Assembly (NCBI RefSeq): GCF_029525575.1 | Contig: NZ_JAPDIA010000001.1 | Span: 186,001 to 250,000, forward strand | Origin: Cohnella rhizosphaerae | GTDB taxonomy: Bacteria; Bacillota; Bacilli; Paenibacillales; Paenibacillaceae | Direction of reading: 5' to 3' | DNA: 64,000 nucleotides | Shown here: positions 49,868 to 60,471 of the stretch, piece by piece | Numbering within the stretch: the stretch's first letter is position 1 | How the letters are laid out: every line of letters begins with the position of its first letter | Made by a program: the position numbers and the translations under genes | The notes under the pieces: generated by a model | What the model was told of the DNA's origin: nothing | Database searches by the model: none | The model's input: only the letters and a program-made list of their open reading frames with translations

Positions 49868-52529
49868 CTACTTAACCGTAAACCGATACGTACCCGAGCC
49901 AACAACAAACGCAAGTCCCTCCGCCGTCTCCGTCACGACCGATATTCCCTCCGCCGCGTCAATCGGCTGCTGCGACTCCATCGCGTTCGCCTTGCTCGCG
50001 CCCGGCAGCAGAACGTTCGCGGCGGCATTGGCAGGCACCTCGAACTCATAGTCGATTCCGCCATCCGGTCTGCGCCGCCAGGCCGATCGGATCTCGCCGT
50101 ACGGGGATTCGAGCGTCGCTTCGGCGAATTTCAGCGAACCGCCCGGCACCGGCCGTACCCGGATTCGCTTGTACCCGGGCGCCGAAGCTTCCGTGTCGAT
50201 GCCAGCCACCGATCCGAACAGCCAGTCTCCGATCGCGCCGTAGGCGTAATGGTTGTAAGAGTTCATATCGTCGCTCCAGAAGCTGCCGTCCGGCTTGATG
50301 CCGTCCCAATGCTCCCAGATCGTCGTCGCCCCTTTGACGACCGGGTACAGCCAGGACGGATATTCGCGTCGCTCCAGCAGCTTGTAAGCGAGATCCGCGT
50401 GGCCGAACCGGGTCAGCACATGACAAAGGTAAGGCGTGCCGACAAAGCCCGTCGTCAGCTGGGTGCCCGATTCTTCGATCAGCTTGGCGAGCCGGTCCGC
50501 CGCTTGCTGCCGCGTTCCCTCCTCCAGCAGATCGAACATCAGCGCCACCGCATAGGCGGTCTGCGTCGGCGAAGCGAGCCGCCCGGAAGGCGTGACGTAT
50601 TCCGCGCGGAAGGCGCGGGCAACGTTGTCGCGCAGCTCGGCGTACTTGACCGCGTCGTCCGCATACCCCAGAACGTCCGCCGACTTCGCCAGCAGGTCGG
50701 TTGAATGCGCGTAAAAGGCCGTGGCGATCAGTTCTGTGGGCGTCGCGCCGACATAGCTGTTCTCCTTCGCATCGAGCCCGAGCCAGTCGCCGAAGTGGAA
50801 GCCCGTGTCCCACAAAAATTCGCGCTCGCCCTGGGCGCGGATGTATTCGACCCAGCCCTTCATGCTGGCATACTGCTCCTGGAGCACGCGCGCGTCGCCG
50901 TAACGCTCGTACAGCACCCAAGGTACGATCGCGGCCGCATCGCCCCATGCCGACGAATTCGCGCCGGCGATCGAGACGTCCGGAACGACATGCGGCACGC
51001 CGCCGTCCGGCTGCTGGTCCGCGGCCAGATCCCGAAGCCACTTCGCGAAAAAGGACTGCACGTTGCGGTTATACGTAGACGCACGCACGAACGCCTGCGC
51101 GTCGCCGGTCCAGCCGAGCCGCTCGTCCCGCTGCGGGCAGTCCGTCGGCACGTCGACGAAGTTGCCGATCTGGCCCCAGACGATGTTGTCCGCCAGCTTG
51201 TTGATCATCGGATCGGAGCACCTGAACCGCCCGGCCGTCTGCAGATCGCTCGTCAGGACGCAGCCGACGAAGCGGCCCGGCACCTGCTCCGGCGGGATGC
51301 CTTCGATCTTGACGTAACGGAAGCCCTGGAACGAAAAGGTCGGCTCGAACGTCTCCTCGCCTTCGCCCGAGCATACATAGGCGACGGTCTGCTTGGCGGA
51401 GCGCAAATTGCCCGTGTAGAAGTTGCCGTGCTTGTCCAGTACCTCCGCATGGCGCAAGGTCACGACCGTTCCCGCCTCGGCCCTGACGGTGAACCGAACC
51501 CAGCCGACCATGTTCTGACCCATGTCGAGCAGGGTCTCGCCGCTCGGCGTCGTCCATACGGACACGGGCACGATCGTATACACGATCCGCACAGGCTCGC
51601 TCTCCTGCGCGACGAGCGCCGTCTTCGGATGCGCGTACAGCGAGACGTTTCCCCATTCCGAATCGTCGAATGCCGGCAGCGACCAATCTTTCCGCGACAG
51701 CCTCGCATCGTAATGCTCGCCGTCGTAAAGTTCGGACCAGCGAAGCGCGCCGTCGCTCCCCAGCCAGCTTCCGTCCGAGCCGACGACGGACTCGGCGCCG
51801 TCGGCATACCGCACATGCAGCCATACAAGCGCGGCTCTCGTATCGCCATATTTACTAGCCTGTTGCCAGCCCAGTCTGCCCCGGTACCAGCCGTTCCCGA
51901 GCATCAAGCCGAGCGCGTTGGCGCCTTCTGTCAGCAGCGCGGTTACGTCGTATGTCTGGTACTGCACCCGATGCCCGTAACTGGTCCATCCCGGATTCAG
52001 ATGCGTATCGTCGGCCGCCTCCCCGTTGACGAACAACCGGTACATGCCGAGCGCCGTCGCATATATGCGCGCGGAGGCAACCGGCCGATCCAGACGGAAG
52101 CTTTTGCGCAAATACGCAATCGGTTCATGTCCCTCTTCGTTCGCGGGCAGCGTATGGGAGATCCACTCGGCACCCGCCCACTCCTCGACGGACAAGAGCG
52201 CCGTCTCGAAATAAGCTGCCGCGCTCCATTCGGACTCCTGGCCCCGATTGCCCCATACCTTCACCCGGTAGAAGTACCGCGTTCGCGAACGCAGCGGCTC
52301 CCCCCTCGTAAGGCACGGCAACCGAACGTCCGCCGGCCATCCGTTCCGTATCCCAGGCGAGCCCGCCTTCGAACGAGGCATCCTCCGCGACCTGGATGCG
52401 GTACGCCTCCTGAACGACCCCGCGCCGCTCCGAGCGCAGCTTCCAGCCCAGCCGCGGCGCCTTGTCGCCGATGCCCATCGGGTTCGACCTGTTGTTGCAG
52501 GACAATCCGTATACTTCGATCTCCGCCAT
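49868..52529 (-). CDS. GH78 alpha-L-rhamnosidase (one +1 frame error)
   Basis: 886 residues after deleting one base from the G6 run 52300-52305 (coding strand), which joins VAVPYEG to EPLRSRTRYFYRVKVWG. Domain order: N-terminal fibronectin-like, beta-sandwich with WISHTLPANEEG and GMYRLFVNGEAADD, a concanavalin-like domain, then the (alpha/alpha)6 barrel with FVDVPTDCPQRDERLGWTGD, the general-acid motif of GH78. Later EYPSWLYPVVKGATTIWEHW and NHYAYGAIGDWLF are also typical. No signal peptide. Cleaves terminal alpha-L-rhamnose, as in rhamnogalacturonan fragments or flavonoid glycosides. Divergent from an AraC regulator. Confidence 0.93.
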
Positions 52530-52555
52530 TCGTTCATTCCCCCATACCGTCGGTG

Positions 52556-52600
52556 AATTGCCGATCCTGATTGCAGTTTAAAGCGCTCTCGTCGGCAATT
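52556..52600. promoter_or_regulatory. Inverted repeat between GH78 and AraC genes
   Basis: Perfect nine-base arms AATTGCCGA (52556-52564) and TCGGCAATT (52592-52600), separated by 27 bases, in the 135-base divergent region. A plausible operator for the adjacent AraC regulator. A TAAAAT (near 52629) could be the -10 of the AraC gene. Confidence 0.45.
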
Positions 52601-52664
52601 ACATAGGTGAATCGGACAATTTGGAGTGGTAAAATAGACATATGAACGGAAAGGGGAATAAGCC

Positions 52665-53594
52665 GTGAAGAAGTCCCAATATACGCTGAGAGGCAACGAT
52701 CTGTTCCGAGGCGGCCTTCGCGTCTACGTCAACCGCATCGAGGAAAATTTCGTCGACTCGGCGCTGCACGAGCACGACTTCATCGAACTGAACTACGTTG
52801 CCGAAGGGGCCGGGTACCAGTATATCGGCGAACAAGTCGTGCCCGCGGCACGCGGCGATCTCTTCGTCCTGCCCGTCGGCCGCTCGCATGTGTTCCGTCC
52901 CTATTCCGCGGATAAGCGAAGCAAGCTGGTCGTCTACAATGTCGTGTTCGCACCTTCCCTCCTCGCGGAGATCGCCATGACGGCGCCCGAGCTCATGCTC
53001 GACAACATCGTTGCGGCGCAGATCGAGGACACCAAGGAAGCAGGCATCGCAAGGGACAAGCGCCTTGTACTCGAGCCGCTGTTCGAGCGAATTCACGAGG
53101 AGCACGCCGCCCTTCGCCCCGGCGCCTCCGCGATGCTGACCGCGCTGCTGACGCAGATTCTGATCGAATGGACGCGGCTGCGCGAAAAGGCGGCCGGAGC
53201 CGGATCGCCCGCGGCCGCCGTCCTCGACTTCGGCGAAGCCGTCGCCTACGCTCGCGAGCAGGCGCTCGAGCCGCTGACGCAGCGCCATGCCGCCGAGCGG
53301 TTCGGCCTGAGCGAGCGGCACTTCCAGCGGCTGTTCGTCCGGCATACCGGACAGACCTTCCACGCGTTCGTCCAGCGCCAGCGCGTCCTGACCGCCTGCC
53401 AGCTGCTTCGCGATACGCGCCTGAAGCTCGACGCCGTCTCGGGCATGGTCGGCTACCGGGATACCCAGTCGTTCACGCGCGTGTTCAAGCGGATCGAGGG
53501 CGTAACGCCGGGACAGTATCGGAGGCGGATGGCGGGGGGAGCTTTGATCCGCAGTCAACTTGCTTCTATTTCCCGTAAACCTCAAAATCCCTGA
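52665..53594 (+). CDS. AraC-family transcriptional regulator
   Basis: 309 residues and intact, GTG start with AAGGGGAA upstream. N-terminal cupin sensing domain (LHEHDFIELNYVAEGAGYQY, GDLFVLPVGRSHVFRP), C-terminal AraC DNA-binding domain (FGLSERHFQRLFVRHTGQTF; VGYRDTQSFTRVFKRIEGVTPGQYRR). Divergent from the first GH78 gene. Its sensing domain is clearly related to that of the regulator at 56372-57233, so the two look like paralogues serving two rhamnosidases. Confidence 0.92.
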   Translation: MKKSQYTLRGNDLFRGGLRVYVNRIEENFVDSALHEHDFIELNYVAEGAGYQYIGEQVVPAARGDLFVLPVGRSHVFRPYSADKRSKLVVYNVVFAPSLLAEIAMTAPELMLDNIVAAQIEDTKEAGIARDKRLVLEPLFERIHEEHAALRPGASAMLTALLTQILIEWTRLREKAAGAGSPAAAVLDFGEAVAYAREQALEPLTQRHAAERFGLSERHFQRLFVRHTGQTFHAFVQRQRVLTACQLLRDTRLKLDAVSGMVGYRDTQSFTRVFKRIEGVTPGQYRRRMAGGALIRSQLASISRKPQNP

Positions 53595-53657
53595 TTCTCG
53601 CATAATTCGCTTGTCCGTTCTGCGCAACAAATGACAACCAGGTCTTCATGGTGCTGG

Positions 53658-53905
53658 ATGGGAAAAAAGTTACTCTACAGGCTTGCGAGACGGTCCAAAT
53701 GGTGCTACAGAGGAGAAAAGTTACTTTACAGGCTCGCGGGACGGTCAAAATGACGCTGTAGAGGAAAAAAGTTACTCTACAGCTTGCGAGACGGTCCAAA
53801 TGGTGCTGCAGAGGAGAAAAGTTACTCTACAGGCTCGCGAGACAGTCAAATGACGCTGTAGAGGAAAAAAGTTACTCTATAGGCTCGCGGGACGATCTGC
53901 AGGGT
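53658..53905. repeat. Tandem array of about five 50-51 base units containing hairpins
   Basis: GTTACTCTACAG (or near variants) recurs at 53669, 53720, 53771, 53821 and 53871, that is every 51, 51, 50 and 50 bases. Between units, CTGTAGAG / CTCTACAG form eight-base stems around the loop GAAAAAAGTTA. Two unit types alternate (GCTTGCGAGACGGTCCAAAT and GCTCGCGGGACGGTCAAAAT). It occupies the gap between the convergent AraC and second GH78 genes (53595-53963), which holds nothing else except the terminator next to it. Confidence 0.9.
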
Positions 53906-53909
53906 GCGC

Positions 53910-53938
53910 AAAAAAAGCCCTCGCAACGACGAGAGCTT
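53910..53938 (-). terminator. Terminator of the second GH78 gene
   Basis: On the minus strand AAGCTCTCG, six-base loop, CGAGGGCTT, then a T7 tract; one G-U pair in the stem. Lies 26 bases after the stop at 53964. Confidence 0.8.
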
Positions 53939-53963
53939 ATTGCTGGTTCGAATAAGGAACCAT

Positions 53964-56249
53964 TCATCTTATCGACCATTCGTTGTCGCCCGGCGACAGC
54001 TCGCGCTCGATCGTCCTGCCGTCGAGCCGAAGAGACAATCGGGCTTCCATCCCTTCCGGAATCCGGGCCCGCACGCGGACGGCGCCGTCTTTTTCCCGGT
54101 ACCACCCCGCCCGGATGACGCCCAGCGGCGTCCACGCGTCGGCTTCGGCGAACGTCAGGCCGTCCGGCAGATACGGGCGGATGACCGCCTTCGCGAAGCC
54201 CGGCGCTTCCGACCGGATGCCGACGACGAACTCTTGCAGCAGCCGGGCCGGATAACCGTTCCATGCATGGGAATGGCTCTCGATATCCTCCCAGCCCTCC
54301 CACATCGTTTGCGCTCCTTGGGCGAGCATGTATCCCCAGCCGGGATACTCCCGCCGATCGAGCAGCGCGAACGCTTCTGCCTCCCGTCCGTTCTCGAACA
54401 GCATGCGCAGCAGCGGCAGCGAGAGCACGGTGCGGCATTCCCACGGCTGGCGCGCCACGGATTCGATCGCCGCTTCGCGGTCTTCCGCCGGCACGAGGCC
54501 GGCCGCCAGCGCGATAGCCGTCACGCCCTGATGGGTCGCGGACGCGTCCGAGCTGTCCCGGAACCGCTTCGCCTTCGGGTCGTACAGTTGCCCGACGATC
54601 CGGCCGGACAGCTCGGCCGCCAGGTTCGCGTAGGCGCCCGACTCTTCTTTCCGTCCGAGCAAATCCGCCGAGCGGCTCACGATCCTGAGCGACAGCACGA
54701 GCTTGATCTGCTGCACGGTCAGATGCTCGCCCGCGTGTTCGACCGACGGATACGGCCAGTCGCTGATATGCCAGCCTTTGTCGAGCGGCACGAGCCCCGT
54801 CTTCGGGTCGCGGATGCCGACGAAGTAGTCGGCCATCCGGCGCGCCGTCTCATAATGCTTCTCCAGCGCTCCGATGCTGCCCGACGCTTCGTACAGCTTC
54901 CACATCAGCGTCGCATAATGCAAGTCCCATTCCGGAATCTGGATGCGGAAATCCTTGTTATCGTAGTTGATCGGCGCGACGAACGGAAACGTCCCGTCGG
55001 CCAGCTGCGCATCCGTAAAGTCGGAGAGCGTCTTGTCGACGATGTCGATCGCGTCGAAGTTGTACAGCAGCGTCTCCGCTTGCAGATCCGTGTCAGCCGT
55101 ATATTGAGCTTGCTCGCGGTGCGGACAATCGACGGTCTGCCCCAGCGTATTGTTTTTCTGCGTCCGGATGGCCGCGGCGTAAAGCGCGTTCAAATGTTCG
55201 TCCGAGCAAGAAAAACGCCCGACGTACGCCATATCGGTATGCGCCCAGCAGACGGTCACTTCGCCGGGAGCGATCTCGTGAGGGTACCCGGTCACCTCGA
55301 CGTACCGGAACGCCTTGAAGGAAAAATCCGGCTGCCACGTCTCCGTCTCTTCTCCGCGCATCGTATACTCGTCGTAATAATGGTCCGATTGCTCGTTGGT
55401 TACGTTATGCTTGACCCGGCCGTTCTCGTCGAGGTCCTCCGACATCCGGAGCCGGATCGTCGCGCCGGCGATACCCTTGAGCTTGAACTTCGGCCAGCCC
55501 GATACGATGCGCCCGGGATCGAACACTTGCGGCCGCTCCCCGTCGATATCGCTTCCCGCCCGCTGCGGCAGCTTCGCGCAGACGATCTCCTCCTCGATCG
55601 CGCCCTCCGGGATTCGCTGGACCGTCATGGGCCAATCATCGCGGCCGATCTTGGCGATCTTCGCCTTCAGCGTCTCGCCCTCGTAGCCGGAGAAGCGCCA
55701 CTTGGCGTCCAGCTTGCGCGCGTCGTATTTCTCGATGGCCGATACCCGGCGATTTTGCTGATAGGGCGTCCCCGTCTCGTGAGGCATCTCCTTCAGAACC
55801 CGCCACGTCGCGTCGGTCCGAACGACCTCTTCCGAACCGTCCGCGTACGCCAGATGGAGCTGCAGCCTGAATCCCGGCAATCCGTCATAGTAATTTTGCC
55901 CGCCCCCGCCGAGGTAATGGGCATCCGCCGTCAGGCAGTTCGCGCCGCTCGCGAGCAGCTCCGTAACGTCGTAGGCGAGATACGTTTTTCTTTTCTCCGG
56001 ATTCGTCGGCGCGGGAGAGACAAACCCTCCCAGTTTCTTTCCGTTCACGTAGACTTTGGCCGTATGGTGCGCCGAGTAAAACAGCTTGGCCGAAGCGAGC
56101 GCCTCGCGCACCTTAATTTCCTTGCGGAAATAAGCGAAATCGTTGATTTGGATGCGGCGCGATCGCCAAATCCAGTCCGACTGCCATGCGACCTCCAGAT
56201 CCGGTCGATGCTTGCTTGCCGTTCCCTGCTCTTTATCGCTTGCGCTCAC
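53964..56249 (-). CDS. GH78-like alpha-L-rhamnosidase
   Basis: 761 residues from GTG 56249, preferred because GGAGAGG lies 11 bases upstream; a TTG at 56291 is an alternative. N-terminal carbohydrate-binding beta domains (DWIWRSRRIQINDFAYFRKE, AKVYVNGKKLGGFVSP), beta-sandwich, then the (alpha/alpha)6 barrel with NNTLGQTVDCPHREQAQYTADTD, matching the GH78 general-acid region, and GYMLAQGAQTMWEGWEDIE, HAWNGYPARLLQEFVVG near the C-terminus. Shares only motif-level similarity with the first GH78, so it is a different subgroup, probably with different linkage or aglycone preference. Cytoplasmic. Divergent from an AraC regulator. Confidence 0.88.
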   Translation of the reverse strand: MSASDKEQGTASKHRPDLEVAWQSDWIWRSRRIQINDFAYFRKEIKVREALASAKLFYSAHHTAKVYVNGKKLGGFVSPAPTNPEKRKTYLAYDVTELLASGANCLTADAHYLGGGGQNYYDGLPGFRLQLHLAYADGSEEVVRTDATWRVLKEMPHETGTPYQQNRRVSAIEKYDARKLDAKWRFSGYEGETLKAKIAKIGRDDWPMTVQRIPEGAIEEEIVCAKLPQRAGSDIDGERPQVFDPGRIVSGWPKFKLKGIAGATIRLRMSEDLDENGRVKHNVTNEQSDHYYDEYTMRGEETETWQPDFSFKAFRYVEVTGYPHEIAPGEVTVCWAHTDMAYVGRFSCSDEHLNALYAAAIRTQKNNTLGQTVDCPHREQAQYTADTDLQAETLLYNFDAIDIVDKTLSDFTDAQLADGTFPFVAPINYDNKDFRIQIPEWDLHYATLMWKLYEASGSIGALEKHYETARRMADYFVGIRDPKTGLVPLDKGWHISDWPYPSVEHAGEHLTVQQIKLVLSLRIVSRSADLLGRKEESGAYANLAAELSGRIVGQLYDPKAKRFRDSSDASATHQGVTAIALAAGLVPAEDREAAIESVARQPWECRTVLSLPLLRMLFENGREAEAFALLDRREYPGWGYMLAQGAQTMWEGWEDIESHSHAWNGYPARLLQEFVVGIRSEAPGFAKAVIRPYLPDGLTFAEADAWTPLGVIRAGWYREKDGAVRVRARIPEGMEARLSLRLDGRTIERELSPGDNEWSIR

Positions 56250-56371
56250 GATGCCGCCATCCTCTCCGCTTCGTTTTTCATTAGCATACAAGAGGGAATC
56301 GGTTGCTTGTAGAGGGGGGGCATATGATATGAATAGGGCAATCGCATCCTGATAGAGAGGAGCCGCCGTTT

Positions 56372-57233
56372 GTGACCCCTACTCCGTTTGTGCTCGAAGG
56401 CAAAATATTTTGGCAGCCCGAATTTCCGATCGCGGTCACCCGGGAGCGCGAGCGGTTCACGCTGCCGATTCATATTCACGATTTCGTGGAAATTCAATTC
56501 GTCGCCGAGGGCAAAGGCTTCCATTATATCGGGGACGAACGGATTTACGTGGAAAAAGGCGACCTTTTCATCATTCCAATCGGCACCCGTCACGTCTATC
56601 GCCCCGCATCGGAGGCGCCGAAGGACGAACTGATCGTCTACAACTGCCTGTTCGATCCTTCGGTGCCGGGTATTCTCTCTTGCGCGTACCCGCTGCCTTC
56701 GACGGTGCTGCGGCTGTTGTCGGGCGACGACCGGCCGTACCGCCGTTTCAAGGATATTAATCAGGAAGGAAGAGCTTGCATAGAGGCGCTCTACCGGGAA
56801 TTCGGTTCGCGCCTGCCCGGCTACGAAGCCGTGCTCTACGCGCGCCTGACCGAGCTTCTCGTCTGCCTGCACCGACTGGAGACGGCAGGAAGCGCTGCCG
56901 TCGCGACAAGCTCCCGGTTGTCCGCCGCGCTCGACTTTCTCGAACGCAATATCGAACGACCGGTGACGCTGGCCGAGGTCGCCGCCCTTCTCCCGGTTAG
57001 CGCGAGCTACTTGCAGCGCATGCTGAAGCGCGCGACGGGACAATCGTTCACCGAGTACGTGCAAAACCTGCGCATCCGCAAAAGCTGCGACCTGCTGCGC
57101 CGAACGACGCTGCCCGTCAAGGAAGTGGCCGCGCGGTCGGGTTATCGCGATTTGAAATTTTTCCACGAGCTGTTCCGCAAAAAAAACGGGGAAAACGCCT
57201 CTCGCCTACCGGAACGAAGGAGACGACGCCTGA
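56372..57233 (+). CDS. AraC-family transcriptional regulator (one +1 frame error)
   Basis: 286 residues. An A8 run (57179-57186) has one A too many; with seven, FFHELFRKK continues as TGKTPLAYRNEGDDA and stops at TGA 57231-57233. Without correction the frame wrongly runs to 58051 through the next gene. Cupin domain (IHIHDFVEIQFVAEGKGFHY, GDLFIIPIGTRHVYRP), AraC domain (LPVSASYLQRMLKRATGQSF; SGYRDLKFFHELFRKKTG). GTG start after AGAGAGGAG. Divergent from the second GH78 gene. Confidence 0.9.
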
Positions 57234-57310
57234 TCCCAGGCTGCGTGATGCCGGACGCGAAGACGGCGACCTTTTCGGCCGCCGTCCGCGACTTAGCTCT
57301 TGAGCTTCGC

Positions 57311-60300
57311 TTAATCGTTTTTGATCAATTCCAGATCATCGAAGTATACGGCACCGCCGGCCGACCGTTTGTACAGCTCCAGCTTCACCTTCGTATTGCT
57401 GGCGCCGGTCGTGAAGGTGTAGGACTTCCGTTGATAATCGACCGAACTCACCGGAATCGTGCGCAGGTAGCTGCCGAATTCGCTGATGCTGAATTCGCCG
57501 CTCGCGCCGTCCGTCGCCTTGGCGTAGACGGAGATCGTATAGGTCGTATTCGGCTCGAGACCGTTAACGAACTGCTGGATGCCTCCGTACTGCGTCGTCA
57601 GCACCGCGGTATAATCGCCGCTGCGCGCCTGCTGTCCGTCGATCGCGGCATTGTTGAAATGCGCGTTCCAGCCGGTGAAGTCGCCGGTCTCGAAGCCCGG
57701 ATTGACGAGCAGATTGGACACCGGAGCAGAAGCCGGCACGATGTGGAAATAATCGAAGTTCGCGGTCAGCCCCGTTCCCGCGCAGACGATCAGGCCGATC
57801 TTCGGATCGTCCAAGGCGACCGTCCGGGCCGTGCCGACCTGGGTATACGCAAGGCCATCCGCCGAGTAATAGCCCGTGTAAGCGTCGCCGACTTTTTGAA
57901 TGCGCAAGTACGCCACCGGCGAGGCGATCGTATCCGCCGTCTCCTCATGGACGCGGCTGCCGCCTTGCTTGACGTCAAGCTGGAACTGGTTGCCGGCGCC
58001 GTACAGCCGGGTCATCCGGATGTACGTATCGTCGTTGACGTAAACGATTAATCCGCCCTGCGACCAGGTCGATGTCGGCTTGCCGTCCAGTTTCGTATCC
58101 AGGGTCCAATCGCCGTCAGGCGCGCCCGTCAGCAAAATGTTTTTCGCATCCGCCGTGCCGCCCGCGATATCGCCGTTCTCGGCGACGATCCGCAAATAGC
58201 CGGGCTGCGCGCCAAGCGACCACTTCGCCGGGTTTTCGCGGATCCACCGCCACTGGTCGTCTAGCGTGCCGGCGTTGAACTCGTCGTCCGAGCCGATCGG
58301 ATACGTGGTGCCAGGCCCCGAATTCCCGCCGGGCGACGCACTGAACTGAATCAGCTCCATATCGTCGAACAGCACGCTGCCGCTGCCGCCGGCCTTGTAC
58401 AGATAGATCGTGGCGCTCGTGTTGCTATTCCCCGTCGTGAAGGTCAGCTCTTTGCGCCCGTAGCTCGTCGCGCTTATGTGTACGTCTGCCGCTGAGGCGC
58501 CGCCGAAGTTTTTTACGCCGAACACCGCATCGCCCCCGCCCACGCTTTTGCCCCAAGCGAACAGCTTGTAGATCGTATTCGGCTGCAGTCCGCCGACCAC
58601 TTGCTCGGCGCCTGCGAAGTTGCCCGTCAACTTGGCCGCATAGGTCCCGGCGTGGGCCTCGCCGCCGCTCACGACCGAAGCCCCGTTGTAGGCAATCGGC
58701 CAATAGGCGAAGTCGCCCGTCTCGAAGTCGCCGTTCTTCAGCAGATTCGTCTCCGGCGGCGGCGAAGGCAGCTCCGGCAGATCGTCGGGGTCGAGTCCCG
58801 CCCCTGCGTACGCCCCGATATTCGGTGCCGTCGTGCCGGACACCGCGTTGCCGAAGAAGTCGCGCCCGCCATTGTTCGCCATCAAGGCGCCTGCGCCGAT
58901 CGCCGGGGACGTATCGAGCAGCTGGTAGCCAACGGCGCTCGCCAGTCCGTTGCCCGCCGAACCGGGCGAAGCCAGCATCGGGTCCGAGACGATCTTGTAC
59001 GGATCTGCCGGCTCGCCCGCCGGGTGATTGCCGTAGAAGACGTTGTGCTCGAACACGTTGTTCGTGCTGTTGCCGAAGCTGTACCCGCCCGATCCCAGGT
59101 TATAGATGATATTGTTGTAGAAGGACGTATTTTTGGCATAGCCGCCCCAATCCGAATGATTGATGACTTTGGCCTGAGAATACCGGGGGGAGATACACGG
59201 TATTGTTGTACACCTTCGTATTGTTCGGCGTACCGTTGAAGTTGAATACCGCGCCGCCGTCGTTCTGGCTGATATTGTAGCGAACGATCGTGCCGTTATT
59301 GTAGTTGGCGGCCGACGTGCCGTCGTTGCACACCAGCACCATGCCGCCGGCGTTGTTGTGGCTGTAGTTGTACTGGATAATCGTGCCTTCGCTGTTGTAA
59401 TCCGAATCGAACGCCTGGGCGTCGCCGCCCGCTCCGGTATTGTACACCTCGTTGTACTGAATGATCGCGTCCTTCGTTCCCCACGTCCAGAGCGCGACGT
59501 GATAGCCGGTAGCGCGAACGTGCGTATCGTGGACGACGTTGCGTTCGATGAGACCGTTGGTCGTGTTCAATATGAAGGCGCCGTCGGCCGCCACGTCGTA
59601 GATCAGATTGTTCGTCACCTTCAGATCCGAGGAGTAGGTCCGCTGCGCCCCGTTCAGGTAGACGCCGACGCTGTCCACCGCATAGATCTTGCAGTTGTTC
59701 ACCGTGACGTCCGTCACGTGATAGTCCCAGGCCGTTCCCCAGACGATAATGCCGCCGTTGTGCGCATAGTCGTTCGAGACGTCGCCTTTCACGTTGTGGA
59801 TGTCCAGATTCTCGAACAGGAAGTGGCGGTAGACCTTCGGATTGGAGAAGCCGCCGCTGGTGCCGTCCACGTGGATCCCCCTGCGTGCCCCTTTGGTGGC
59901 CGAATCGTTGGTGATCTCCAGATTGCGGACTTCCCACTGCTCCTGGTTGTAAAAGTAGACGGCCGCATCGACGCCTCCGCCGGCGATCAGCGGCTTGGCG
60001 CCTTCGCCGTACCTGTCGATTCGAATCGGATGGCCGTCCGTTCCCGAACCCTTCGGCGACAGCTTGCCGTTCCATACGCCGCCCGCCTTGAACAGGATCG
60101 CGTCGCCCGGCTCGAAAACGGCGGCGTTCACTTTGTCCAGCGACTGCCACGCCGCTGCCGGACTGGTGCCCGCATTCGTATCGTCGCCGCCCGCCGAATC
60201 GACATAGTAAACGCTTCCAATTTCATCCGCGACAGCGCTTCCCGTCCCGGGTACGCCCCATGCAACAACCAGCAGCAGCAGCGCCAGCAGGGCCGCGATC

Positions 60301-60332
60301 TTTCTGACAGACGTAAGCTTGCGTATCATCAT
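57311..60332 (-). CDS. Secreted right-handed beta-helix protein with carbohydrate-binding domains (one +1 frame error)
   Basis: 1006 residues after removing one base of the C6 run 59185-59190 (coding strand), which joins NTVYLPP to RYSQAKVINHSDWGGY. Signal peptide (IAALLALLLLVVAWGVPGTG). Parallel beta-helix domain about 40-450 (VYYVDSAGGDDTNAGTSPAA, repeated IIQYNEVYNTG/IIQYNYSHNNAG coils) as in pectate-lyase-like and polysaccharide-processing proteins. Then a CBM4/9-like module (NLLKNGDFETGDFAYWP), a concanavalin-like DUF1349-type domain (DEFNAGTLDDQWRWIREN) and a second CBM4/9-like module (NLLVNPGFETGDFTGWN). No cell-wall anchor is seen. Likely acts outside the cell on a polysaccharide; whether lyase, hydrolase or binding protein cannot be decided. 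Start at ATG 60332 after GAGGTG. Confidence 0.82.
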
Positions 60333-60433
60333 CAACACACCTCGTTTCGCAGAATGGATATCGCGCGAGCTGCCATAGAAGATTGTAGGAGATACTAGGC
60401 GATCATATGCGATCCCTTCGGCGCCGGACGCGA

Positions 60434-60452
60434 GTCCCGGTCATGCCGGGAC
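60434..60452 (-). terminator. Stem-loop after the solute-binding protein gene
   Basis: Perfect seven-base arms GTCCCGG / CCGGGAC with a five-base loop, 20 bases after the stop at 60472. No T tract, so a weak or processed terminator at best. Confidence 0.4.
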
Positions 60453-60471
60453 CCCGTCTCGCCAAAGGCGC

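Noticed and set aside
57259-57285. Hairpin GACGGCG/CGCCGTC between the AraC and beta-helix genes as a terminator
   Set aside because: The stem has a mismatch and no T tract on either strand; recorded only as a weak stem-loop.
57234-58051. Extension of the AraC gene to 58051
   Set aside because: An artefact of the extra A at 57179-57186; the corrected frame stops at 57233 and the extension is antisense to the beta-helix gene.
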